A stretch of 6,346 nt of DNA from Gemmatimonas phototrophica (GTDB taxonomy: Bacteria > Gemmatimonadota > Gemmatimonadetes > Gemmatimonadales > Gemmatimonadaceae), in NCBI GenBank assembly GCA_945870175.1, contig CAMBRJ010000183.1, positions 1 through 6,346 on the forward strand. Reading direction: 5' to 3'. The position numbers were made by a program, and so were the translations under genes. Below the pieces are notes generated by a model. It ran no database searches. It was not told where the DNA came from and was given only the letters and a program-made list of their open reading frames with translations. Below, in pieces: positions 1 to 6,297 of this stretch; within the stretch, counting starts at the first letter, position 1; each line of letters starts with the position of its first letter.

Positions 1-1459
1 CGGCCATCGTTTCCTGGGCGAAGCGTTTGATTTCGCTACCCGTGATGACTGCCCCTTCTACTGGCACGATGCACGCGCACACCAGCTCTCCCATGACATC
101 ATGGGGCACGCCGATCACGCAAACATCGTCCACTGCCGGATGCGCACGCAGACGATCCTCGAGTTCGCGCGGGTGGAGCTGCATGCCCCCGCGCGAAATC
201 GTCTCCTGCCGCCGCCCGACGATCTTTACATAGCCATCCTCATCGATGATCCCCAGATCACCGGTGAGGAAGAAGCCGTCCGGCGTCATGACCTTGGTGG
301 TCTCGGCCGGCATACGGAGATACCCCCGCATGAGATTGGACCCGCGGACGGCGATCTCGCCGACCGCTTCGGGTCCGTGCAACTCTCCCGTCATGAGATC
401 CATCGCCATGATCTCGACGCCGGGAAGGGCGCAGCCCACGGTGCTCAAACGACGGTCGTCGTTGTCGGCAAAGCGGGTGATCGTGACAACAGGTCCGGTT
501 TCCGTGAGGCCGTACGCGACGAGCACATCGCACCAGCGACGCACCCGGCGCACCAGCGCCTCGTCCACCGAACTGCCAGCAATGACGCCGGCTCGCAGCG
601 ACGTGAGTCGCGACGGGTTGAACGCCTCCTCACGCATGAGGAGGTGATACTGCGTGGGCACGCCGTGCAGCACCGTGACCTTGGCGTCGGCGATGAGCGC
701 AAGGGCGCGCGCCGGGTCGAAGGACGGTTGCAACACGATCGTCGCTCCACGTGCCATCGTGCCCAGCATGACGCCGAAGCCGAAGATGGCAAAGAACGGG
801 ACCGCTCCGAGCACGCGGTCGTCGGGCGAAATCTCGAGGATCTCCGCCACACGCACCGCGTTTTCCACCAGCGCCCGGTGCGACAGTGGCACGCCCTTGG
901 GCTTGCCCATCGTTCCCGACGTGTACATGACGGCCAGGTCGGCCGTCTCGTCATACACCGCTGGACGCGGAACCGGTCGCCCGGTGCCGCTCGAGACGAG
1001 ATCTTCAAACTGGAAGATCCGGTCGTCGTACCACAAGTCCTCGTCGCCGACCGTGACCACGTATTGCAGGTCGGGCAAATCGCCGAGTAATTCTTCGAAG
1101 CGCTGCAAAAAGTCGACGCCGTCCCACTTTTCGATCGTGACGACGGCACTCGCTTCAGCGTGTCGCAGCTGGTAGCGCAGATCGTGAATGCTGAGCTGCG
1201 GACTGACCGGCACCACGACCGCCCCAAGCTTCGCGGCGGCCAGCGTGGCGATGATCCACTCGACGCCGTTTGGCAGGTTGACCGCGATGCGATCGCCCGT
1301 GCCCAGCCCCAATTCGGAGAAAGCGGCAGCCAGGGAGGACGCGTCCGTGTCCACCTGCTGATAGGTCCACGTCCTTTCACCATTCGTGGCGAGCACGCGC
1401 GTGGGATGCTGCTGCGCGCGCTGCTCGACCAAGGGGGCTAGGGACCACGACGTTGCCAT
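1..1459 (-). CDS. AMP-forming acyl-CoA ligase (ANL superfamily), C-terminus cut off by window edge
   Basis: It likely activates a carboxylic acid (fatty, aromatic or alicyclic) with ATP to an acyl-adenylate and transfers it to CoA in the cytoplasm. Reading the minus strand from the ATG at 1459-1457 gives 486 residues without a stop. Visible ANL motifs are the P-loop YTSGTMGKPKG (residues 179-189), YGLTET (316-321), FLTGDLG (397-403) with its ribose-binding Asp401, and the hinge GRRQETISRGG (415-425) followed by P430-R431-E432, which opens the C-terminal lid. The catalytic Lys near the C-terminus (usually in a PRTxxGK-like motif) is not in the window; by family length roughly 20-40 residues are missing. 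The start is supported by GGAG four bases upstream (1464-1467) and by normal N-terminal homology spacing. The A4-like segment reads VPFFAIFGFG (220-229), with Ala where many relatives have His. The substrate cannot be assigned; a menE-type or benzoate-type ligase is possible. The family call is firm. Confidence 0.93.
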   Translation of the reverse strand, partial: MATSWSLAPLVEQRAQQHPTRVLATNGERTWTYQQVDTDASSLAAAFSELGLGTGDRIAVNLPNGVEWIIATLAAAKLGAVVVPVSPQLSIHDLRYQLRHAEASAVVTIEKWDGVDFLQRFEELLGDLPDLQYVVTVGDEDLWYDDRIFQFEDLVSSGTGRPVPRPAVYDETADLAVMYTSGTMGKPKGVPLSHRALVENAVRVAEILEISPDDRVLGAVPFFAIFGFGVMLGTMARGATIVLQPSFDPARALALIADAKVTVLHGVPTQYHLLMREEAFNPSRLTSLRAGVIAGSSVDEALVRRVRRWCDVLVAYGLTETGPVVTITRFADNDDRRLSTVGCALPGVEIMAMDLMTGELHGPEAVGEIAVRGSNLMRGYLRMPAETTKVMTPDGFFLTGDLGIIDEDGYVKIVGRRQETISRGGMQLHPRELEDRLRAHPAVDDVCVIGVPHDVMGELVCACIVPVEGAVITGSEIKRFAQETMA

Positions 1460-1499
1460 TCCACTCCGGGATCGGGTACAGCCACGTAAATTACTAACT
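1460..1499. promoter_or_regulatory. Divergent promoter region between ligase and sensor kinase genes
   Basis: Only 40 bp separate the two divergent start codons, so both promoters must lie here or inside the opposing genes. The one AT-rich block is 1486-1500. On the plus strand TAAATT (1487-1492) could be a -10 box with transcription starting at about 1499-1500, which would make the kinase mRNA leaderless, in line with its lack of a Shine-Dalgarno. On the minus strand TAATTT (1493-1488) could be the -10 of the ligase gene, giving a leader of about 20 bases that contains its GGAG. The block holds a small inverted repeat GTAA-A-TTAC (1486-1494). No convincing -35 box is visible on either strand. 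The location is inferred from layout; the boxes are tentative. Confidence 0.4.
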
Positions 1500-2855
1500 A
1501 TGAACGAGATGCGGAAGCGGACCGTCGACGAAAGCGAATCGAGCCCTCAGGCGGGCCCGGGGGAGAAACCCTCTCCGGTGCGCCCGCGTAGGGACGCTCT
1601 GCGTAGGGACGGACTGCCGGAGCGACGTCGGCCCGCCCGCGGTGGGTCCCTGGCCCCATTCCGCTCTCGTCTGTTCGCGATGCTGATCCTGTTCGCCCTC
1701 GTCCCCACCGTCGCGGTTACCCTCGTCGGGGTCGGCACGGCCAATCGGGCACTGTCGATGCTGTCGGCCCGGTCGGCGTGGGAGCGGATCGCCCTCAGCG
1801 GAGAGCAAGCAATGGCCGCCGCGCGGACTGCGCCGCTCACCGTTGACCAGCGGGCGGCGGTGGAACGACACGACGCCGAGCTGCGCCAGTCGGTGGAGTT
1901 GGCGCGTCGCTTCGATTTCGTGGCAGGGCGCTCGATGCGTCTGGTCGTGGCGGGTGCCGTGCTCGTCGTGCTGTTGGTAGCGGTTGGTGCATCGCGCGTG
2001 GCCGGACATTTGAGCCGTCAGCTCAGCCGTCCGCTGGATGAACTGGTAGGATGGACGGGTCTGATCCGCACGGGGCGGCCCCTTCCAGTACAACCGGAGC
2101 GCCGCGGCGCGCCGGAATTCGAAGTCCTGCGAACGGGGATGCGCACCATGGCCCAGGAACTTGACACCGGACGACGACGGGGGCTCGAGGCCGAGCGCGC
2201 CGAGGCGTTCCGCGAGTCCGCTCGCCGCTTTGCGCATGAGCTCAAGAACCCGCTCACGCCAATCCGTTTCGCGATCGACCGGCTGCGGCAGTCCGCCCCC
2301 GAGGAGTTGCGCGATACGGTCGAAGTGCTGGCCGAAGAAGCGGCGCGTCTGGAAACGATGGCCAAGAGCTTCGCGCAGTTCGGCCGACTTCCCGATGGGC
2401 CAGCCGCTGACATCGATGTGTCGGAACTGGTCACGCGCGTGGCGCGCAGCACGGTGCCCGATCGACTGACGGTGCACATCAGCGCCGACACGACGCTGCC
2501 GTTGGTCCATGGCTTTCACGAACCGCTGGTGCGCGCGGTCACGAACGTGTTGATGAACGCCGTCGACGCCTGTGGCGCGTCGGGCCAGATCGACATCGGT
2601 CTTCACTTTGCGGCACCCTACGTCACGATCACGATCCGCGACACCGGCGGCGGCATCGCGCCGGAGGCACTGGCGCGCATCTTCGATCCGTACGTGACCA
2701 CGAAGCCCGGCGGCACGGGCCTCGGGCTCGCCATCGCTCGACAGACGATGGAAGCCCACCGGGGATCCATCGACGCCATGAGCACCGTGGGCGTCGGCAC
2801 CACAATATCTTTGCGCCTGCCGGTACCGCGGCGCAGCACGAGCACGGAGACATGA
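1500..2855 (+). CDS. Two-TM sensor histidine kinase, NtrY-like HisKA/HATPase type
   Basis: This inner-membrane kinase probably autophosphorylates on His246 and passes phosphate to the regulator encoded at 3350-4744. Domains (451 residues): an Arg/Pro-rich, likely disordered cytoplasmic N-terminus (1-55); TM1 (about 58-80); a short helical periplasmic segment of about 66 residues; TM2 (about 147-168); a HAMP-like linker (168-222); the H-box FAHELKNPLTP (244-254), of the kind seen in NtrY relatives; the N-box with Asn353 in NAVDAC; the G1 box DTGGGIAP (381-388); and the G2 box GGTGLGLAI (404-412). All catalytic boxes are intact. There is no PAS domain, so it is more compact than classical NtrY. 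The ATG at 1500 has no Shine-Dalgarno and may be leaderless; an in-frame ATG at 1509 is an alternative. A longer in-frame GTG at 1386 would run into the divergent ligase gene and is unlikely. The stop overlaps the next gene. The family is certain; the stimulus is unknown. Confidence 0.93.
   Translation: MNEMRKRTVDESESSPQAGPGEKPSPVRPRRDALRRDGLPERRRPARGGSLAPFRSRLFAMLILFALVPTVAVTLVGVGTANRALSMLSARSAWERIALSGEQAMAAARTAPLTVDQRAAVERHDAELRQSVELARRFDFVAGRSMRLVVAGAVLVVLLVAVGASRVAGHLSRQLSRPLDELVGWTGLIRTGRPLPVQPERRGAPEFEVLRTGMRTMAQELDTGRRRGLEAERAEAFRESARRFAHELKNPLTPIRFAIDRLRQSAPEELRDTVEVLAEEAARLETMAKSFAQFGRLPDGPAADIDVSELVTRVARSTVPDRLTVHISADTTLPLVHGFHEPLVRAVTNVLMNAVDACGASGQIDIGLHFAAPYVTITIRDTGGGIAPEALARIFDPYVTTKPGGTGLGLAIARQTMEAHRGSIDAMSTVGVGTTISLRLPVPRRSTSTET
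1586..1611 (+). repeat. Short tandem duplication inside the kinase N-terminus
   Basis: The 11-mer GCGTAGGGACG occurs at 1586-1596 and again at 1601-1611, a 15-bp period that keeps frame. It encodes the repeated RRDAL/RRDGL (residues 31-40) in the basic, low-complexity cytoplasmic tail ahead of TM1. It looks like a small slippage duplication in a weakly constrained segment and gives no evidence of an operator. Confidence 0.6.
2846..2849 (+). promoter_or_regulatory. Ribosome binding site for the coiled-coil gene, inside the kinase 3' end
   Basis: GGAG lies 2 bases before the ATG at 2852 and 5 bases before the adjacent in-frame ATG at 2855. The spacing favours initiation at 2855, which overlaps the kinase stop by one base; 2852 would give an ATGA-type overlap. 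Either way the site implies translational coupling to the kinase. Confidence 0.5.
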
Positions 2856-3337
2856 TGCAGCAGATTCCCGATCCAGTGCGCAACGACCCTCGCCTCGCCG
2901 GCGCACCGTCGGCGCCCCTGCCTCCAGGCACCATCGTGTTCACCGGCGACGGCAGCGGCGAGAACGTGCGCATCAACGTGAAGGGCGGCAACGTCGTGCT
3001 CACGCAGGGCACCAACACCACGACCATTCCACTCAACGACATGGTGCCGCGGGGCCTGGTGCAAATGTCCTGGGCGGTGGCGGCCTCGGTGATCGCGGTG
3101 TTCATCGGCTGGCCGATCGCTCGCGCCGTGGCGCGCTACCTCGATCGTCGTGGACGTGCCGTGCGCGCCGACGGTGTATTGGAATCGCAGCTGCAGCAAC
3201 GGTTCGACGCCATGGAGCGCAACATCGACACGGTGGCGGTGGAAATGGAGCGACTCAGCGAAGCGCAGCGTTTCACGTCGAAGTTGCTGGAACAGCGTCC
3301 GGCCGCGGTCGCGGTGCCCGTCGACACGAACCGCTAG
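2852..3337 (+). CDS. Small single-TM protein with cytoplasmic coiled coil, unknown function
   Basis: I do not recognise a named family. The product (161 residues, or 160 if it starts at the second ATG, 2855) has three parts. Residues 1-66 are Pro-rich and then beta-prone, rich in Gly/Thr/Val/Asn (for example TIVFTGDGSGENV, 27-39, and GGNVVLTQGTNTTTI, 45-59). A hydrophobic stretch at about 69-91 is one transmembrane helix with no signal-peptide cleavage site. Residues 92-104 are Arg-rich and lead into a charged helical region (about 108-148) that looks like a coiled coil. By the positive-inside rule the N-terminal head should be periplasmic and the coiled coil cytoplasmic. The gene overlaps the kinase stop and ends 12 bp before the regulator, so it is surely co-expressed with both. 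A role as accessory sensor or scaffold for the kinase is inference. It is well supported as a real gene by its packing and codon use. Confidence 0.85.
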   Translation: MMQQIPDPVRNDPRLAGAPSAPLPPGTIVFTGDGSGENVRINVKGGNVVLTQGTNTTTIPLNDMVPRGLVQMSWAVAASVIAVFIGWPIARAVARYLDRRGRAVRADGVLESQLQQRFDAMERNIDTVAVEMERLSEAQRFTSKLLEQRPAAVAVPVDTNR

Positions 3338-3340
3338 AGG
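3336..3340 (+). promoter_or_regulatory. Ribosome binding site of the response regulator gene
   Basis: AGAGG, overlapping the last two bases of the preceding TAG stop, lies 9 bases before the ATG at 3350. It confirms that start and implies tight coupling to the coiled-coil gene. Confidence 0.55.
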
Positions 3341-3349
3341 CGCACCGAG

Positions 3350-4744
3350 ATGCCCAGTGTCCTGATCGTCGACGACGAACCGAACATCCGACGGATGGTC
3401 GGCGCCCTGCTGAGCGCCGAAGGATATGACGTGCGCGATGCCGCCGACGGGACCATCGGGCTCGCCCTCGCCGAAGCCAACGAGCCGGATGTTGCCCTCG
3501 TGGACCTCATGATGCCGGGGGACCTCGATGGACTCGCGCTGCTGCAGAAGCTGCGGGAACGTCGCCCCGATATGCCGGTGGTCATGATGAGCGGACGGGC
3601 CGCCCTCACCGATGCGGTGCGCGCCACGAAACTCGGCGCCTTCACCTTCCTCGAGAAGCCGCTCACACCCGAAGGGGTGCTGCTGGCCCTCGCCTCGGCC
3701 TTCGAACTGCGTCAGGCCCGCCGGGCCGCCGCGGCCCTGCGCGAAGATCTCGGGATCTCGGGCGAGATGGTGGGCGACTCGCCGGTAATGCACGACGTGC
3801 GCGCCCTCATTGCACGAGTGGGGCCGACCGACGCGCGCGTGCTGATCACCGGCGAATCGGGCACGGGCAAGGAGCTCGTGGCGGCGGCGCTGCATCTGGC
3901 CAGTCCGCGACGCGATCGTCCGTTCATTCGCGTGAACTGTGCGGCGATTCCGCGCGATCTGGTGGAAAGCGAGATGTTCGGGCACGAACGCGGGGCGTTC
4001 ACGGGCGCGACCGATCGTCGCCTGGGCCGGTTCGAACTCGCGCACACCGGCACGCTCTTCCTCGACGAGGTCGGCGACCTCGGCGCCGAAGCGCAGGCCA
4101 AGCTGCTGCGCGCCATCGAGGCGCGTGAAATCGAGCGCGTGGGCGGCGGCAAGCCGATCAAAATCGATGTGCGCATTCTGGCGGCGACGAACAAGGACCT
4201 CGGCCGCGCGGTGGCCGACGGCAGCTTTCGCGAGGATCTGTTCTTCCGCCTGAATGTGATTCCGATTCAACTGCCGACACTGCGCGACCGACCGGGCGAT
4301 CTGCCGGCACTGGTGCGGCATTTCTCAGCTCGGCACCGCACGCGCACCGGGCGTCCGCTGGTGCAATGGCACGCCGAGGCGCTCGGGGCGCTGAGCAGCT
4401 ATCGCTGGCCCGGCAACGTGCGCGAACTGGCGAACGTGGTGGAGCGCCTAGCGATTCTGCACGCCGGCACCGTGGTGGGTCGGGCCGAGGTGATCCAGGT
4501 GCTGCCCACCGTGGCCAGCGACCCGTTCAGTGGGCCGGCGATCCACACCGCCGGCGGCGCGCGCGAGACGCTGCCAGCGCTGCCACTGAGTGATGCCCTC
4601 GATGCCTACGAACGCCGACTCCTCTCGGCCGCCTTGGCGCAAAGTGATGGCAACGTGGCGGAAGCCGCGCGGCTGCTGCAGACGGACCGGCCGAATCTGT
4701 ACCGACGCATGCGTCGGCTGGGATTGGCCTCGGCCGGCGAATGA
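3350..4744 (+). CDS. Sigma54-dependent response regulator, NtrX/NtrC type
   Basis: This is a cytoplasmic enhancer-binding activator expected to be phosphorylated by the kinase encoded upstream and to open sigma54-RNA polymerase promoters by ATP hydrolysis. Its 464 residues match the usual length. The receiver domain (about 1-120) has the acidic pair Asp8-Asp9, phosphoacceptor Asp52, Ser81 and Lys103 in EKP. The loop after Asp52 (LMMPGDLDG) is one residue longer than in typical receivers, and ATKLGAFTFLEKP (92-104) resembles NtrX. The AAA+ domain (about 140-375) has Walker A GESGTGKE (168-175), the sigma54-contact loop GAFTGA (215-220), Walker B TLFLDEVGDL (235-244), the arginine-finger region REDLFFRLNV (294-303) and WPGNVREL (353-360). 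A Fis-type helix-turn-helix closes it (about 415-462, with NVAEAARLL and RPNLYRRMRRLGL). All key residues are present, so it should be active. The stop TGA overlaps an ATG at 4741 that is not the likely start of the next gene. The family is firm; the regulon is unknown. Confidence 0.95.
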   Translation: MPSVLIVDDEPNIRRMVGALLSAEGYDVRDAADGTIGLALAEANEPDVALVDLMMPGDLDGLALLQKLRERRPDMPVVMMSGRAALTDAVRATKLGAFTFLEKPLTPEGVLLALASAFELRQARRAAAALREDLGISGEMVGDSPVMHDVRALIARVGPTDARVLITGESGTGKELVAAALHLASPRRDRPFIRVNCAAIPRDLVESEMFGHERGAFTGATDRRLGRFELAHTGTLFLDEVGDLGAEAQAKLLRAIEAREIERVGGGKPIKIDVRILAATNKDLGRAVADGSFREDLFFRLNVIPIQLPTLRDRPGDLPALVRHFSARHRTRTGRPLVQWHAEALGALSSYRWPGNVRELANVVERLAILHAGTVVGRAEVIQVLPTVASDPFSGPAIHTAGGARETLPALPLSDALDAYERRLLSAALAQSDGNVAEAARLLQTDRPNLYRRMRRLGLASAGE

Positions 4745-4842
4745 AGACCCCTCCCGCTCAAACCCTTCGCGGCGCACCGAGTGTCTGCCATACGATTGCG
4801 CCGACGTGCCCGTGGGGCCGTGAACCTCAGCAGGAGAACCGG
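4745..4842 (+). promoter_or_regulatory. 98-bp gap before barrel gene; possible weak promoter
   Basis: This is the largest gap in the plus-strand cluster. TACGAT (4791-4796) matches four of six -10 positions, and TTCGCG (4766-4771), 19 bp upstream, is a poor -35. There is no hairpin with a T-run, so transcription from the regulator gene may simply read through. The gap matters because it could separate the barrel gene from the signalling genes. The promoter call is weak. Confidence 0.22.
4832..4836 (+). promoter_or_regulatory. Shine-Dalgarno that sets the barrel gene start
   Basis: AGGAG sits six bases before the ATG at 4843, the best ribosome binding site in the window. Starting there puts a clean signal peptide at the N-terminus, whereas the in-frame ATG at 4741 would add 34 unrelated residues ahead of it. 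Confidence 0.8.
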
Positions 4843-6297
4843 ATGAAGGCAGACATGGCCCGACGTCGTCAGAGACGGATGGTCCTCGTGGTGCTGTGTG
4901 GGGCGTTGCATGCGCTGCCGTGGGCGTCGGCGCACGCGCAGCAGGATCGGGAGTTCGATCCGGAACGTGCGCGACGGGTTGGCGGCGTGCCGCGCGAGGT
5001 CGCGCTGGAGGTCACCGCGGTGTGGAACGCCCCCGCCACGCGACGCGTGCGCGGCGACTTCGCCTTGGCGCCCACCGACACGGTGCGCGGCGATCTGGCG
5101 GTACTCGGTGGCCGGGCGCGCTTGGCCGGCGTGGTGACGGGACAGGTGGTGGTGCTCAACGGCGACGCCTCGCTGGTGGATGGCGCCCGTATCGCGCGCT
5201 CGCTGACGGTGATTGGCGGCACATTCGAATCACCCGAGCGCCCCACGGTCGGCGGCGAGATTCGCGTGTGGAGTGCGGCGTACCGCTATCACGAGGTCGG
5301 CGACACGCTCGTGGCCGATCTCGATTTCTTCTCGCGGTGGTCCCGCTGGATGCGCGACGACGAGCGCGGCACCCTGGAACGCACGAAGAGCGACCTGCAG
5401 GTCACGACCGCGCATACGTACAATCGGGTGGAAGGGCTGCCGATCTATGTGGGGCCGCGCGTCAGTACCCGGAGCGGCGACACGCGCGTCCGGGCCGAGC
5501 TGTTCGGCATTTTCCGCACGGGCGACGAGCTGACGTGGAAGCGCGAGAATCTCGGTCATCGCGTGTTATTCGAAGTGCGCCAGGGCGACAGGGCCGGCGT
5601 GGCGATCGGCGGCCGCCTGTTCGATGAGGTCACCGCGGTCGAGGCGTGGCAGCTGACGGATACCGAAGTGGGACTCAACGCGTTTCTGTTCACCCGCGAT
5701 TATCGCGATTACTGGCAGCGTCATGGCGGCCAGGGATACGTGAGCCTGTTCGCCGGGCGCGGGTCGGAGCTGCGGGCGACCTACGGTGAAGAGCGCTGGA
5801 GTTCGCGCCGCGCGCGCAACGTGCTGTCGATCGTGAATGACGACGTGCCGTGGCGGGTGAATCCGCTGGCCGATGAAGGGGTGGTGAAGCTGCTGACCGT
5901 CTCGGGGACGTTCGACACGCGCAACAGCCCGAACGATGATGCGCGCGCGGGATGGTATCTGCGCGGCGAGTATGAGCACGGCGACGGCCGACTGGTTCGC
6001 GCCGGGGTACCCTTCGTCGGTGGCGCGGACGAGAAGCCCACCACGGTGTACTCGCGCGCCCTGTTCGACCTGCGTCGCTACAATCGCCTGGGACCCAACG
6101 GCTCGTTGAATATGCGCGCCGTCGTGGGTGGCTGGATCAACGGCGACCCGCTGCCGGCGCAGCGTCGCTTCTCGGTGAGCGGCATCGATGCGCTTCCCGG
6201 CTTCGATTTCGGCGACTTCGGCGTGTACGTCGCGCAGGCCGTGTCGGAACGTGGCCTGTCGCCCAATGTCTATCTGCGGCTCGGTCGCCGCTTCTGA
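4843..6297 (+). CDS. Secreted outer-membrane beta-barrel protein with bactofilin-like N-terminal region
   Basis: From the ATG with the strong Shine-Dalgarno the product has 484 residues. Residues 1-32 form a signal peptide (basic MKADMARRRQRR, hydrophobic 13-28, cleavage after AHA at 30-32). Residues about 80-145 carry three beta-helix-like rungs 17-19 residues apart: GDLAVLGG (83-90), GQVVVLNG (100-107) and RSLTVIGG (119-126), resembling bactofilin-type repeats. From about 185 the protein is made of alternating amphipathic strands with aromatic girdles, beginning with YNRVEGLPIYVG (193-204), which resembles the barrel entry of BamA/Omp85-type surface antigens. LPGF (451-454) may correspond to the loop-6 VRGF-like motif. 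The end, VYLRLGRRF, has the terminal Phe expected of a BAM-recognised beta-signal. Only 30 residues follow LPGF, far fewer than usual, so an internal in-frame loss is possible. A role in envelope biogenesis or transport is only inferred; an unrelated barrel fold cannot be excluded. Confidence 0.8.
   Translation: MKADMARRRQRRMVLVVLCGALHALPWASAHAQQDREFDPERARRVGGVPREVALEVTAVWNAPATRRVRGDFALAPTDTVRGDLAVLGGRARLAGVVTGQVVVLNGDASLVDGARIARSLTVIGGTFESPERPTVGGEIRVWSAAYRYHEVGDTLVADLDFFSRWSRWMRDDERGTLERTKSDLQVTTAHTYNRVEGLPIYVGPRVSTRSGDTRVRAELFGIFRTGDELTWKRENLGHRVLFEVRQGDRAGVAIGGRLFDEVTAVEAWQLTDTEVGLNAFLFTRDYRDYWQRHGGQGYVSLFAGRGSELRATYGEERWSSRRARNVLSIVNDDVPWRVNPLADEGVVKLLTVSGTFDTRNSPNDDARAGWYLRGEYEHGDGRLVRAGVPFVGGADEKPTTVYSRALFDLRRYNRLGPNGSLNMRAVVGGWINGDPLPAQRRFSVSGIDALPGFDFGDFGVYVAQAVSERGLSPNVYLRLGRRF

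Noticed and set aside
101..1090. Plus-strand open frame of 329 codons opposite the ligase
   Set aside because: It is antisense to a continuous ligase reading frame with all ANL motifs; its composition (many His/Arg, no domains) is typical of GC-rich antisense frames.
445..1383. Minus-strand open frame of 312 codons in the same region
   Set aside because: It is out of frame with the true ligase, which is read from 1459 and shows the conserved motifs; this one is Arg/Ser-rich without recognisable domains.
1441..1457. Sigma54-like GG...TTGC on the plus strand upstream of the kinase
   Set aside because: The GG-to-GC spacing is 11, not the required 10.
1386..1499. Upstream GTG extension of the kinase
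   Set aside because: It would overlap the divergent ligase coding sequence by 74 bp, and the added residues resemble no kinase N-terminus.
1494..2906. Minus-strand open frame of 470 codons opposite the kinase
   Set aside because: It mirrors the kinase codon bias; it has no recognisable domains, and the sense strand has complete HisKA/HATPase motifs.
2618..4321. Minus-strand open frame of 567 codons spanning three sense genes
   Set aside because: It crosses the boundaries of three well-supported plus-strand genes and is rich in His/Arg/Gly without domains: an antisense shadow.
4785..4799. Sigma54-like site before the barrel gene
   Set aside because: TTGC is present, but the -24 element has TG in place of the invariant GG and few other matches.
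4741..4842. ATG overlapping the regulator stop as the barrel gene start
   Set aside because: The ATGA overlap is tempting, but the 34 added residues would bury the signal peptide, and the AGGAG before 4843 is far better.
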